Assembly (NCBI GenBank): GCA_016858145.1
Contig: JAEHOE010000109.1
Location: forward strand, 1 to 64,000
Length of the DNA stretch: 64,000 nucleotides
Origin: Edaphochlamys debaryana
Lineage: Eukaryota; Chlorophyta; Chlorophyceae; Chlamydomonadales
Reading direction: 5' to 3'
The translations under genes and the position numbers were made by a program. Numbering within the stretch: position 1 is the first letter of the stretch; each line of letters begins with the position of its first letter. Of the stretch, positions 1 to 12,030 are shown piece by piece. Under the pieces are notes generated by a model. The model made no database searches. It was not told the DNA's origin and saw only the letters and a program-made list of their open reading frames with translations.

Positions 1-249
1 GCCACGTGCCGCCGCTCCCGTGCGTCGCACACCGCACAGTGCCGGTGCGCTGATGTGCAGTTGCTGTGCCATCAAGGTGTGGAAGATGAGCTTCATGTGT
101 TGTTCGAGTGTGAGGGCTATGAGCAGATTCGGCAAGAGTCTGGTTTGGGCTTCCATGGAGGTGATGTGGGTTCCTTTTTGCAGCAATGCTCACGTGCTCT
201 TGGGCGCTTCTTCCATCGGGTCTTACAGCGGAGAGCTAGTCGTATCTGA
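1..249 (+). mobile_element. 3' end of an L1-type non-LTR retrotransposon (reverse transcriptase C-terminus), truncated
   Basis: Frame 1 is open from the window edge to a stop at 247-249. It encodes the Cys/His end typical of L1-type ORF2 proteins: an upstream CRC, then C-H-Q-G-V-E-D-E-L-H-V-L-F-E-C and Y-E-Q-I-R. In the family this CCHC-like region follows the reverse transcriptase domain near the end of ORF2. The polymerase and endonuclease domains would lie left of the window or be missing. A TGTAA at about 307-311 could be part of the element's 3' tail. The element is in + orientation, about 2 kb upstream of the K1 start. Assignment rests on the motif; intactness cannot be judged from here. 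Confidence 0.75.
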
Positions 250-330
250 GTTCTTGGTGTGCCCCGACTCTGGCCCTAACGGAGCGTGCGGGTTGGGTCA
301 ACACCTGTAACATCTGTCTGTCTGCTGCAG

Positions 331-560
331 GCAAAGGCGAACGCCCCCCGGCGGAAGACCCCCGCACCGGTCCACACCCAGCCGTCCCCCACCCGAGTGC
401 GTCCCCCGCCCAGAGCTCCGGCGGCTCCACGCCGACGGATGCCATGCGCCAGGGCTGCTGCAGGAGGCTGCCTGGAGCCCCAGACGGCCTGGCTTCAGGC
501 CTGGATTCCCCTGCTACGAAACGATGGGCACCTGCTGTCCATCCATGCATTCGGCGCTGA
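331..560 (+). CDS. Candidate terminal exon of a gene starting left of the window
   Basis: A pyrimidine-rich stretch ending in TGCTGCAG at 323-330 makes a good 3' splice site. It is followed by about 230 bases of GC3-rich, Pro/Ser/Ala-rich open sequence that reaches a TGA at 558-560 if entered in phase 1. A second frame stays open to 612 and is nearly as good, so the frame is not settled. No domain is recognised. If real, the retrotransposon at 1-249 would sit in its last intron. Alternatively this is non-coding GC-rich sequence. Low confidence. Confidence 0.25.
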
Positions 561-2256
561 GCGACGGCGGGTCGGGAGCAGCCGGGGCAGCAGCCGGAGG
601 GCCGTGGCTTAGCCGCAAGCGCCGCCGTTATGCCCTGTGGGGGACTCGGGGGACGCATTTCAGATTTGGGGCGGGGAGCGGGGTTATGAAGTGGGTTGAA
701 GGTGGGGACAGACAGATAGCACGGAAGGCGCATTGGGGTGAAGGAGCTTCGTGGGGTGGGATTGGCTGGGATCAACAAAGGGGCGTTGAGCCTCTGCCTT
801 ATTCCGTACTCAACTTGATGCGACGGACTCCCTGTGATATTGAAACCGACCCCGCCTATGTCTGGGTGAGGGGTGTGCACGTCACGGCCCCAGACAAGTA
901 TAATGAAAGAGGCTTTGTACGTTGGCTCGGTCCTGGCGGTCTGAGCAAGTTGCGCATGGATGGGGAGTACGGGGTGCGCCGCAAGGGGGCTGCTTGTAGG
1001 CAATGGCGGCCAAGGGGCCGCCTGCCTGCCTCGTGTACACATCACACAGACGACGCTGCTGACAGATGAAGACCTTGACGTGGGCAGCAGAGGGACTAAC
1101 AACAGGGGTGCCAGGCAAGCGAGTGCGCAAGGGCACGGCCCGGAGCAGGGGGTGGGCCGGGGAGCCCTTGACCTCAGGGTACCTCTTGACGAGTCGTGGC
1201 CTGATAGGTGAGGAATACCATTAGCGTAACGTAGTGTACTGTCGAGCTTAAGTCGTGTCTGACTCCTCTCACTGCATGCAGGGTTCTAGGCGCTGCGCAG
1301 GGAGGCCCTGTCGGTGTTGGCAGTTGCTGTGTGTTGTTCGGGTCAGTGCCTGTCAGCGCGCGCCTGCGTCTCTGCGGTGCTCCTGTGATCTCCCGTGCTC
1401 TTCTGCGCTGGCGTTCAGAGCTAGCGGCATCGTCGCTGTGTTTGTGAGTGGGCCGGTCAGGAGGTGGTGACCCCAGTATGGAGGTGAGGGGAGGGGAGGG
1501 TAACTCCCCCGGGGTCGGCGCTTCACTTGTCCCATCCCCCATCCCTGGCTTGGACTTCGTGCGTTACACTGCGTACCGTACAGCCGTGCCACCTCAGGAG
1601 GCCTCATGCACCTATGGAGTCTCCAGTCCAGCAACCTCGGCGGGGGCCCGAGTCCTGCACTCCTGCGCCCTTGAGGATTCCCGTGTACGGGCGGGCTCCA
1701 CTCCCCCCGCCCCCCTGAGGAACGCCTGATCCCCGAACCCCTGTTCAGACCCTTTCCAGACCTTGAGGTGCTCGGAGGTGGTCGGTCGCGGGTGCATGCC
1801 GGCCGACATGCATGGGCGGGCGACTGTCTTCAACGGAAGTTTCGAAAACTCACGCTGAGATCCTTCAAGGCAGGTACGCCACCGATCTCTAGATATGGAT
1901 AGCGCTGGTAGCCATGTGACGCAAGCTATATGAGGTGATGCTGGCTGCGGCATTCCGACGGGGACAGGACAGGTGGGGGGGGCCGGGCGCCGGGGGGCGG
2001 GGGGGGGGGAGGGCAGAAACACCGTGTGCAGCAAGGCTGCGGTGGTTGATGCGAACTCCGAGGACGCTGCACGATGCAGTTTATTAGACTTACACGTTGC
2101 CTCTTCCTGATATTTCAGTAGGACACGGACACGAGCCCAAGCAGCTGCCCAGAGTGCGCGTTTCCACGCTTAACGCGCAGGGCTCGGCTCTGCCAGAATG
2201 CGACCAGATGTGTGCTAACCATAACGACCGCATCCAAGCCGCGAGTAGAAGCCATC
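561..2256. other. Gene-poor stretch upstream of K1
   Basis: No convincing coding exon is seen. Open frames exist on both strands but carry no known motif and lack consistent splice sites. Positions about 1097-1143 resemble 18803-18848 (see repeat entries). Positions 1792-1817 contain a near-palindrome (TGCATG, CGGCCG core, CATGCA). A G-run lies near 1975-2010. The last few hundred bases presumably hold the promoter and 5'UTR of K1. Confidence 0.5.
1097..1143 (+). repeat. Short dispersed repeat, copy 1
   Basis: About 47 bases beginning AACAGGGGTGC and continuing through GCGAGTGCGC and AAGGGCACGGCC are similar to 18803-18848, with scattered mismatches. Copy 2 lies just downstream of a gene stop codon. 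The unit may be part of a wider repeat or a conserved 3'UTR element. Its extent was judged by eye. Confidence 0.45.
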
Positions 2257-5200
2257 ATGAAGGGGGCCTTCGTTTTCGCCATTCTGTGGCCTGCTCTCGC
2301 AGCAGCGCAGCCCAGGGTGCGGACGGGCGGCCAGCTGGTCGAGGCACTTAGTGCAGGCGCTCCTCTCATATATATACAAGGGGACCTTACCCTCGCCGAT
2401 GCGGACTTCGGAGATGTCGTGCCGCTTTCTCACGACGTGGACGTCGTCGGCAGCCCGGAGCTGCCTGACTGGCCGGTGCTGTACATGCCCGCAATAAAGA
2501 AGGTGGGATTTCCCTCTCCCAGAAGAGGTCAGGACTTGAAACCGTCAGGGGCGGGGTGGGCGCACGCGGTGAGGAGCCAAGGCCCCTGGCACCGGCTCCC
2601 CATCCCTTCACCACACAGCCAGACTCAAGACCGCCGTTCTTGGCTCCACGGCCGATACTGGGCCGATAATAGGCCTCGTACACGAACACACCCGGCCTGA
2701 AACTCCCGCAGAGGAGGTCCACCCGGCCCCGTTTGCGCCTGCGCGGTGTCAAGCCCACCCTGCTTAACCCCACCCCAGATCCTCCTACAGAACGGCACCA
2801 CCCTCACCTTTCGAAACCTCGTCGTGGTTTCGCCCCAACGCGACTCAGCCCTTCGGGCGCCCAGCCTGGATGTCCTTGCGCTGACTCCAAGTGGGGAGAA
2901 GTCAACCGTGGCCTTCACGACTGCCGCAATCTTCATATCTGTGTGTTTCCCAGTTTCTTTGCAGCAGGTCAGGAAGGGGGGGTAGGGATGAGAAGTCGAA
3001 CCGCATGCCACAAACTCCCTGGCCCCCTTGACCCACCCGTCCAGATCAACATGGGCCAAACCCCCAGGTTGGAAGGGAGGCTGGGTAACTTCTACAAGTG
3101 AAGGGGTCCGAAGCTGGGGCGTGAAGGTCTCTGCTCCTGTGCAGGAAAGGTGGCTGATGGGCTTGAGCCCAGTCACCCGGGATCAATGCAGAGCTGCCTT
3201 CACAGAGCTGCCGGGTTTCGGTCCTGAGCCCCGTCACATGGGGTCAAGTCTGGGATGCCCTCGGCCCTCAACCCTGCGCCTCACGTGTCCCTGCCCAGGG
3301 GCCCTCCCGACGGCAAGCCACAGAACGTGACCACCAACCTCGCCTACCCCTGCACCAACGACACCTCCGCGCCCCTCGTGCGGCGCTGCTTTGTCTCCGT
3401 GGCCCTCGCCCATGACTTCAAGGTAGCGGGCATGGTAAACGCCCAGCACAACAGCCCCGGAGCGCTCGTGCCAACAAACTACTATATGGTGGGCGCACAA
3501 TGGCATGCCTGTTCTTACCCGTGTCCAGTACTACATGGTTATTGAGATTCCTGTCCATGTGCGCGCCCATGCCGTACCATATCCGCACCGTGAGCCCTGG
3601 TCCGTCCCTTGCTATCGTCCAGCTGCCAGCCGCGCTCTCATGCCTCGTGTGTAGACCCCCTGCTGTTACCCACCATGATCCCCGTCCGCCAGGCAATGCG
3701 AAATGTCTTCTATCTGTGTCAAGTGATGGTCCCAATGGACTGCATCCAGAGGGATGGACCCATCGCCTGGTGAGCGCTCAGCTCTACACATCCACACACA
3801 CCCCGGCACCTTCCGTACCCCGCAGGCCCTGCCTTGCCTGCGCACCCCGGCGCATGAGCAGCAAGGTGCAATCCTGCCGTTGTCATTCGAACCCTAGCGA
3901 CGGCGGGAATTAGGGCTGGGCGCTTGACCCACGGCGCCCCGTGCGCCTCGCCCCTCCCACCACAGCATGCTCGCTACACTCCGCGGCCTCAACGCCAGCG
4001 CCGCCACGCAGCCTGCGGCCCTGTCGCCGCGCGCTACGCCGCCGCAGCTGCCCAGCGACTTCGCGCTCGCACCGGGGCCCGAAGGCTCTGGCTCTGGCTC
4101 CGACGGCGGACTGAGCTACGGCGAGCGGGCAGGCGTCATCGCAGGCACCGTCATTGGCGGTGCGTCTGGCGGGGTTTGGCCTCTGGCTGGGCGGTTGGGG
4201 GCCTCCATCGGGGCGGCGCGGCGCAGTACGGTAGGGTGTGTGAACGATCAACCCGCCCGCCCTGCAGGCGTGGCCGTGCTGACGGCCGGAGTGCTGGCAG
4301 CCTGGTGGAGTGCACGGCGGAGGCGGCAGCGAAGCGCGGGGGCAGACCGGACGGCGTCCGACGGGTGAGGGCGCCTGCGGGGGTGTCTGGGTCTCCTTGT
4401 CTCGAGCCGTCTAGTCCTCTTGCCCAGCGCCAGGCACCCATTCCTCTTGCCCCGCTGCACTCTGCTCTGCAGCGCTCCAGAGGCCCGCGGCCCCGGGCCC
4501 CTGCCTCTGCCCAAGGGCGATCCCGCGTTCAGTGGCACCGTTGGGGCGGACACGGAGTCGGCCTCCACACCCTCCCTGGAGCCGACCACAACGGGCGGCT
4601 GCAGCCGCATCCTCTCGCAGCCCAGCCAGCTGTCAGGTGGGCGTCTGGACAGCACCAGGGCACGGAACACGCCGAACCCCCATCACCCGAACTGTGGGGT
4701 CCAGGCCACAGTTGCCCTATGGTGGCGAAAGATGGCGCACGGGTGCTAGCGCACACGCTACATTGTTACCGCCTTGCCTCATCCCGCGCGATGGTGTTGG
4801 TTCCATGTCGCTTGGGTTTCGGCCCGCCTTCCGCCCTCCAGCTTTTCCTGTCCGCCTGGCCTCCGCACCCGTCCTTCCATCGCTCTCGTCCCTCCCGCAG
4901 ATGCCCAGACGGTGGTGACCCGCCAGACGCCCTACAACGAGGGCCTGAACACCAACGCCTGCCTCCAAGTGCCCGAAGACACTTGCTCGGGGCCGGGGGC
5001 CGGGCCAGGCACTGGGGACGCGGAAGCCGACCCGGAGGCTGGGCTGAGCTCGGGCGCCGGGGCAGCAGCGGAGGGAGCGGCCGAGCGCCTCAGTCAGGGC
5101 AACGATCCCTGGGCGGTGGAGTCGGACGCTGTGAAGCTGCTGCCGGGGCCGCTGCTGGGGAAGGGCGCCTTTGCGGTCGTTCACGCAGGTGCGCGCGCGG

Positions 5201-8200
5201 GCCTGGTGCGGGCTGGTGGGGGGCGGGTGGGGTGCTGCCGGCGAGGCCGCATGGAGCGTGGCTTAGCTGCAATCTTTGGCGCAACCGTTGGGTGGGCGGA
5301 TGCACGCTGGCCCCGGTCGGCCTGACCCCGCGCGTCCGTGTGGTTTCGAGGATGCGAGCAGTCTCTCACAGCCGTTGCTTGTGTGTTGGGCCTCACAGGC
5401 GTCTACCGCGGGCAGGAGGTGGCGGTAAAGCTGCTGCTGCAGGGCTTTGGCCTGCAGGAGGGCTGCCCGGAGAAATTCAAGGCGACGCTTGTGTCGGTGA
5501 GGGGCCGTGGTCAGCGTTTCTTCGCCTCTTCTGACGCTCCGAGTCGCTCCATCCATAATGCGGCTGTACGTGCCCCGCTCGTGGGCCTTGTCTTTGTTAA
5601 GCGTTGGAGCGTTTGGCGCGCGCGGCACGCCGCCTTTTGGATGGCAACTACCTTGCCGCACTAGAAATGCTTGCCTGTGCCCAGTCGCCCACCACAGTCT
5701 TTTACACGTTACCTGACGCTAGTGCTGTCCCCACCTCCCGTTCACCGCTACATGGCCACAGGAGCTGGAGATCTTGGCCCGCTGCCGCCACCCAAATGTC
5801 ATCTGTCTCCTGGCGGCATGCCTGGACCCCCCGCGCCCCTTCATGTGAGCACGGGTCCGCATACTCCGAGCGGTGCTTTTACTGAGCCACTGAACACCTT
5901 TGGACCGGCCCCTAGCTGCCCAATCCCGCTCCGTTTCTATGCCGTTGATATTGGAATTGGTCAACGTCTTTGGTCAGCGATGTGCGCAACACCACCTCAT
6001 GTGCTTGCTCCTTGCACGTTTCCGTCGGAGCCGCTTCCGCTCGCGCCAACCCGGTGCCGTACGGTATGCTCGTCCCATGCCACAGGGTGCTCGAGAAGAT
6101 GGAGACGTCGTTGGACAAGCTGCTGTACGGCAGGGGCGAGGGCGCACTCCTGCCTCTAGCAATGGTGAGTTGGCAGGGCACTCGAGAGGGTCAAGCCAGT
6201 GGTGGTTGGGAGAGGGATGGCTCGCAGCGCTTGCGACAGTTGCGACAGAAGGGCTGTCTTCCTCCCTTCACGCGCTTACCGGAACCTAACTCGCCACTGC
6301 TTGGCAGGTGCTGCACATCGCTATTGAGATTTCAAAGGGCCTCGAGTACCTGGTGAGCCTCCAGCGGCCCGGGGGGTACTGGGGACCTGTCGTCTGGATA
6401 CTGTCTGCTGGATCCAGACGTATGCACGGCTAGCTGGAGATGACAGAGTCCGGCAGAGGTTGGTAACTTGGGCGGCTTGCGTACAAGTTTGGCTCGTGCC
6501 AGTGACCCCCGCTGCGCCTTGCGTGTGGCCCTCTTCCCGCCCTGCCCCGCAGCACCCCACCATCCTGCACCGGGACCTGAAACCCGCCAACGTCCTCATC
6601 ACCGACCCCTGGGGACCCAAGCCCGTCGTCAAGCTCTCGGTGAGAGCCTCCGTGCGTGATCCAATCGGATCTTGATCCGCTTGCTTCCCATCCCCCACCT
6701 TGAACCTCTTTGTCTGAATGACCGTAACCTATGTGCCCCCTCGCAGGACTTTGGTCTGTCCCGCATTCGAGCCAGCGTGCTCCACACTGCCACGCCGGAC
6801 GCTGGCACACCGGCCTACCTGGCGCCAGAGTGCTTCGTGGTCGAGCCGGCAGCAGAGCTGACACACAAAGCGGTGAGCCCGGGTTCCTGGTTCTTTCGCG
6901 TGCTTGGGGTATCTACTTATGCTTATGTTAGGAAACGAGGAGACCGTAAGCAAGCACAAAGCCCGGCGAGACCCTGAAGGCGTGAGGCGCAAACTGCTCC
7001 CGACATTATGCTTATGTGATAGATTCGCGGGCCAGTCCTCACTTCTCTAGGGCTCTAGCATTGTAGTTTTGCGGGGAGCGCCCGTCCCGCCCTCGCTTGC
7101 TTTCCGCGGTTTTGGAACGCAGGCCCCTGCAACCACTGGCCCCTCCCTTCACTTCACTCGCATCTTGATCGGCTTTCTGAACCCCGGCTCCGCAGGATAT
7201 TTGGAGCTTCGGCACGTTGCTGTGGGAGTGCCTGGCCGGGGAGCGGCCCTGGACAGGTGCGCAGCCTGCCGTATCCGGCCAGCAGCCCCGCAGACTCGAC
7301 CGTCGTATTTGTCGTACACGTCCAGCTCGTAGTTTCTGACCGGTTACGACGGTTTCTGTCGGTTTCAGGTGCGACTAGAGTCAGAGCAGCTGAGTCTCGG
7401 ACAATGGTTGCTACCAGTCAGCTGGAGCGCCGCCGCGGCGCTCTTGCGTGGGGTCCTGCTCAATGCGAACCGCGGAAGGGCCGGTGGGATGCGCTATGGT
7501 TGGACACAGTGAAGCTTCATTCAATCACCTTCCTCACTTGCTCCTTCCCTCGTGCCCCTGCCCAGGTGCCACGGGGCTCGAGGTGGCCATCACGGTCACC
7601 ATGCGGAAACAGCGCCTGCCCCTGGTGAGTCCCTGGGAACTCCCACTCCCGAGCGCCCCTGCCCCGACTCCCCACGCCGCCGCGCTCCCATCCGCGCCCC
7701 GCCCAGCCGCCGCCCTCCCCTCACCCTTTTGCGTCCTTTACTCGACCCGCTCGCGTCCTCCTGCGCCCCCCTCCCGTCCTCTCGTCCCCCGCCCAGCCCC
7801 CGCCCTGGCACACGCCCGGCGGCAGCGAGTACACGCGCTGGCCCTTCCGTTTAGTGCGGCTCATCGGCGATTGCTTCGAGTCGGACCCGCTGCGGCGGCC
7901 CGCGGCTGCGGAGCTGGTGAAGCGGCTGGCGCTGGTGGAGGAGGTGAGGGGGTGGCAGGAGGGGTAGGGGGCGGAGAGGAGGGGCAAGGGCGGAGAGCGC
8001 TGGGGAAGGAGTAGGGGGGCAGGGAGGGGGGTGGTACAGGGAACTTACGGTACAGCGCCAAGGGCGGAAGGTAGAGCCGAGGAAAGACGGACACGAACCG
8101 CCAGAAGAGTTGGGGCCGGTCGTGGCGGTGGGGCTCAAGGGCTCGGAGCAAGAAGGGCGGTAGGGTGGTCGAACTGTCAAGGGGGTTGCACGCGGCCAGC

Positions 8201-8302
8201 CATGAACCCTCACCTCCCCTCCACCTCACCTCTACTCGCAAACCTCACCTCTGCATTGCTCCATCCGCGCAGGCTCGGCGAGCGGGCGCCCTGGACGTCT
8301 GA
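2257..8302 (+). CDS. K1: receptor-like protein kinase (TKL-like), signal peptide, ectodomain, TM, kinase
   Basis: Single-pass receptor-like Ser/Thr kinase, predicted about 745 aa. Proposed exons: 2257-2502, 2779-2981, 3299-3422, 3529-3558, 3693-3769, 3966-4159, 4268-4364, 4473-4636, 4901-5188, 5399-5496, 5762-5844, 6086-6164, 6308-6352, 6553-6639, 6747-6872, 7196-7256, 7566-7624, 7797-7943, 8273-8302; all phases close. The ATG at 2257 opens a signal peptide ending near ALAAAQ. The ectodomain has several N-x-S/T sites and a Cys-bearing region shared with K2/K3. A Gly-rich TM (about 280-305) is followed by WSARRRRQR. The kinase has LGKGAF, EVAVK, ILHRDLKPAN, DFGLSR and AYLAPE, so it should be active. 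Unlike K2/K3, it ends soon after the kinase. The end of exon 2 and exons 3-5 are least certain. Confidence 0.88.
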
Positions 8303-11300
8303 CGGCCGCAGGCACCTGTGCAAACCGGTTGTGCACGAGCGCAATGGCGGCGACGTTCCTGGGCGATATGTTATACGATGGAGCGGTCCGCAACATGCCG
8401 ACAGCGCTCCTTTATTATTAATTATGGCCAGCTTCTCAGCAAGCGAATTCAAACCTTGCGGCAGTTGGTTCAGGCGCAGTGTATTGAGCTAAAAGCTGTA
8501 TGTTGCACGGCGCACGAAGGCACGGCGTGGGGCTGCGTGGGGCAGCGCCCCTTGTGGTGCTGGTAATCATGCCAATATCTTTAGGCAGGGCGTGTAGTCT
8601 TACCGATGGTGCTTTGGGTCTAAACTGCAAAGGACGGCTGGGTGCTTACTCGGCTGGGCGGCTGGCCTCAACACTAAACCTCACTCGCCCTTACTCACCA
8701 CTCTCCAATCACCCTCTCGCGGTCTTGGGACATGCGCGAGTGCATCTCTCCTTGGGGCGTGTTTCTTGGCAGCGGATTGCCACAGTCTTTCTAGTGGACA
8801 GCCTGTGCACGCCCGCCCGCCATGTATAGTGCGGACGGGCGGTAGAGTTACAGGTGTGGGGGTATGGAAACCCACCACGTCGCATGTCACGTGAGTTTGA
8901 GGCGTGAGCAACCGAGGTGCTTACGCGTGTGTGGGGTCCCTGTGGGGTATGTGTCGGGCCCAGGTGAAGGATGTGTGGTGCGTGGCTGCCCTCATAAGCA
9001 TGACCTGGACTAAGCATGGTCTCGTATCAAGACGTGAGTTCTGCTGCCCATGCGGGGGCGGGGGTCGGGATTTCTGCTTCGTACGGAGAAGAGTCATAGG
9101 GTGGGCAGAGCGGTGAGCAGAGCGCAGGGGGCTGAACCGCGCAATCCGGGGTATGCTGTCTGTACACATAGTGCTTTACGTGAAACGTCGGAACTCATGC
9201 TCGAAAAGCAGGGCCCTCGCCCTCCCGACCGGGACTTCCGGGGGAGCAAGGCGCCCGGGTGATGCGCCCAAGGGCAGGGTGATGTGGGAAGGCGGGGTCG
9301 GACGAAGCCTTGAAGTATGGGGCCTTGCGTGATTTGGGATTTAGGAGGCGACAGTTCGTAGTCGGTACCATTGCTAAATCTCATGCGTGTTTGGCCTTCA
9401 ATGTTTGCTGGGTGTGAGGCTCAGCGAGGGCACTGGTTGACTGGTATGCTGGTTAGTTCCGGGCGTGGGCTTGTCGGGATCGTGTTAGACGGCTTGATGC
9501 CTGCAGGTTGGGGTCTGTGTTCGGCCCGCCCGCAGGTGCAGACACTCCTCAGTCTTCATGGCTGGTTGTGAGCGTTCGCATTTACAGTATTCAAATTTGC
9601 CCTCGTTCCTGGGCCCTCATTGCGTCTACTTAGTTAGGTATGCTCTGACTTTGACTGCAGATGTGTTTTGGCTTGCGGGTCGCATGGGGTAGACCGTTCC
9701 GTACCTGCAAGGGCGTTGCGGCACCTGCGGGCCTAGCCACTTCAAGTAAAGGTCTGGCCTAGTAGGGGTAGGGAGACATAGAGGATAGACCATAAGCCAC
9801 GTGCTGGGCAACTGCCCAGCAGCGCTGTCGCCAGGCGCCTTCGCCAACGGCTGCGGCAGGTGGTGCGAGTGGTGGTGGTGGTGGCTGGTGGTGGGGATAG
9901 TCCGGAGTCAGTTGCTTTCGAGGGCGCATAAATGCACTTCATGTGCAATGCACCATGGGCAATGCACCATGTGTAATGCAGTGCGTTGACGCAAGGGGTA
10001 GACTCCAGGAAACCGTAGCGGTAGGATGCCGCGAGCGTGGGACAATCGCAGGGTGAGTGGCCCTGTGCCCGGGCGTGGCGGTTGGAGGAGTAGGAGCCTC
10101 GAGGAACACCGAAAGGACAGGGAAGCCAGCCCACGTGAGCCAGCGTTCTGTTCTTGTCCTTCCCTGCAGGTTTTTATCAGTAGCGCCGCAAACAGCAGTC
10201 GCCTCCACCGACCAACTGCGAACCAAGGTGTGAACTACACGGGGACTACGCCCTCTGAAGCCGCATGCGCCGCCGCTTCCCGGAACCACCACATCCCCCA
10301 TTCCCCACCGCGCCAGGGGTAACCCGCGAATCACACCCCTGCATGACGCTGCCTGTCTTACACCCGAGCTCCTGCACACAGGTCCCGGCACCAGCTCACT
10401 GAACTGAGCTCCGGGGGAGACGCGCCCACGAGGCTGCCAGTGACATAGGGCGCGGACATGGCTGTGTGGCGCTACGGCTGTGTTCTAGCTGTGCTCTAGA
10501 GCGAGCGGGGGGCGGACTGTGCCCTCACGAGCGGCCGGGGCTTTCATTAAGGCGCTTGGGTCTTGGGAGTTCGCGGCACGCGTGGCGAGCGGCTCGAGGG
10601 CTCTGTATGACGTGGCCACTTCCTGCCGTGCCAACCCCCACTGCCCCCGGCCCTCGCCCCGTGCCCTCCACGCACGCTCCGCTCTGACCTCCATCTCTCC
10701 CCCGGCTGGGGAAGGGTAGGTGCATTGTGGCGGTGGGTACATCCCCACCCCGTGCTGGCGCCCTCGCCCACTTGTATTGCGGTCTGGTGCATTCAGCTAC
10801 CGTAAGCGGCAATCCTCGCTAAGCTTGGCCTGGTGTTGTTGGCGCTGGCGAAAACCGGTGGAAGCACCGCCGCAAAGTTACACACGGCATTTGCCCAACC
10901 AGAATTTTGGTTACCCCGGTCCTCCCGACGTGGGCCCCACATGGCTGTCATCTGTTCGCTGTTAGCCCCCCCACAACGACCCACATCCGCCACAGATAAG
11001 CAATGAAGAAAGTGACAGAAGAAGAGTGTAACCCAGTACTGTGGCAGCGCTGAGGCTGAGGCTCTCGCAGCCCCGTCCACACCCCCACACCAGCAATCCA
11101 AGAGCGCAGCAGACTCCGCATACCTCCTACCGAACGCCTCGTCACGCTCACTTCTAGGGTTCCAGCATCAATCCTCCCTTACCAGCCACCAACGTCCCAC
11201 CCCACCCCCTCCATCCTCGGTCCGTATCGGCCATCCTCTCCGTCGTCCACCTCTGACTCGCGTCACAGCCCTCTGTCAGCTCACACCATTCCCCCCGGCG

Positions 11301-11763
11301 TCACAAGGCATCAGGCGCTGCTCGGCCTGATCCTGAACTCTTGAGCCAGTGACCACGCGTCAGGCCGCATGCACCCTGAAGCCCGTGAACACACTATTTG
11401 CTGCACACCAGCCCCCGCCCCCAGTCCAGCTCACCCCACATGCGCCTCACCACAATCACGGACAGGCCCTCCCCCGGGGCAGAAGCCCCCGGGCTGTCAG
11501 AAGTCCGCGGGCTGCCGCCCTCCGTCAGGCACCAGGGCGGCCGACCGCCACCCGCCTGGTCGTGCCCGCCAGTCCCCGCAAGCGCGAACGACTCCCGCCC
11601 GAATCGCCGCCCGGATGCATTGCCCACCCACCATCGGGGCCGGGGCCCTGCTCGCCAGGCGCAGCGGACAAGGGCGGCGTCCTTCGAGCGAGCTGGCGAG
11701 CAGCTGCTTGTCGGCACGCAGCTGGGCCCCACGTGTCCTTCGACTGAGCCTGCGCCGCCGGCT
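8303..11763. other. Long gene-poor region between K1 and the minus-strand glycoprotein gene
   Basis: No supported coding exon on either strand. It should contain the 3'UTR of K1; the first TGTAA I find on the plus strand is at 9972-9976, which would imply an unusually long UTR. Nearby, 9941-9984 has two copies of GCAATGCACCATG plus a degenerate third. A TGG-rich run lies at about 9870-9897. Its right end holds the 3' flank of the minus-strand gene. Frames seen at 10466-11100 have no motif and no consistent splice sites. Confidence 0.5.
9941..9984. repeat. Short tandem repeat GCAATGCACCATG
   Basis: Two direct copies of a 13-base unit are followed by a degenerate third that contains a TGTAA. 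It sits in the long region downstream of K1, and may be the end of the K1 3'UTR. Confidence 0.5.
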
Positions 11764-11768
11764 TTACA
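11764..11768 (-). terminator. Putative poly(A) signal TGTAA for the minus-strand glycoprotein gene
   Basis: Plus-strand TTACA reads TGTAA on the minus strand, about 260 bases past the stop codon at 12031. TGTAA is the usual green-algal nuclear polyadenylation signal. Confidence 0.55.
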
Positions 11769-12030
11769 CCGCGCAATGTGCCGCTGCAAGCGCTCCTGCC
11801 AGGCCTGGGGGCTTCCGCTACCGCTACCGCTTCCGCTTCCAAGCCACGAGCCACCACCAGCGCTCAGCCGCCCAAGCTCTACCACGCCAGGCCCCCGGCA
11901 CTGGAGAGCGGTGGCCCGGGACGACCCCAGCGGCGCCGGTCCCAGCGCTTTTCCCCAGCAATGCCTGCACGTCGCTCGACTGCGCGGCCAACGACCACCA
12001 CCAGCAACAACGATGCCGGCCCGAGTCGTA

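Noticed and set aside
1792..1817. Near-palindrome with CGGCCG core
   Set aside because: Short and imperfect; expected at this frequency in GC-rich DNA of this length.
3924..5534. 536-codon plus-strand frame inside K1
   Set aside because: It runs through several K1 introns in another frame and carries no motif; the K1 exons here encode the TM and the kinase glycine loop.
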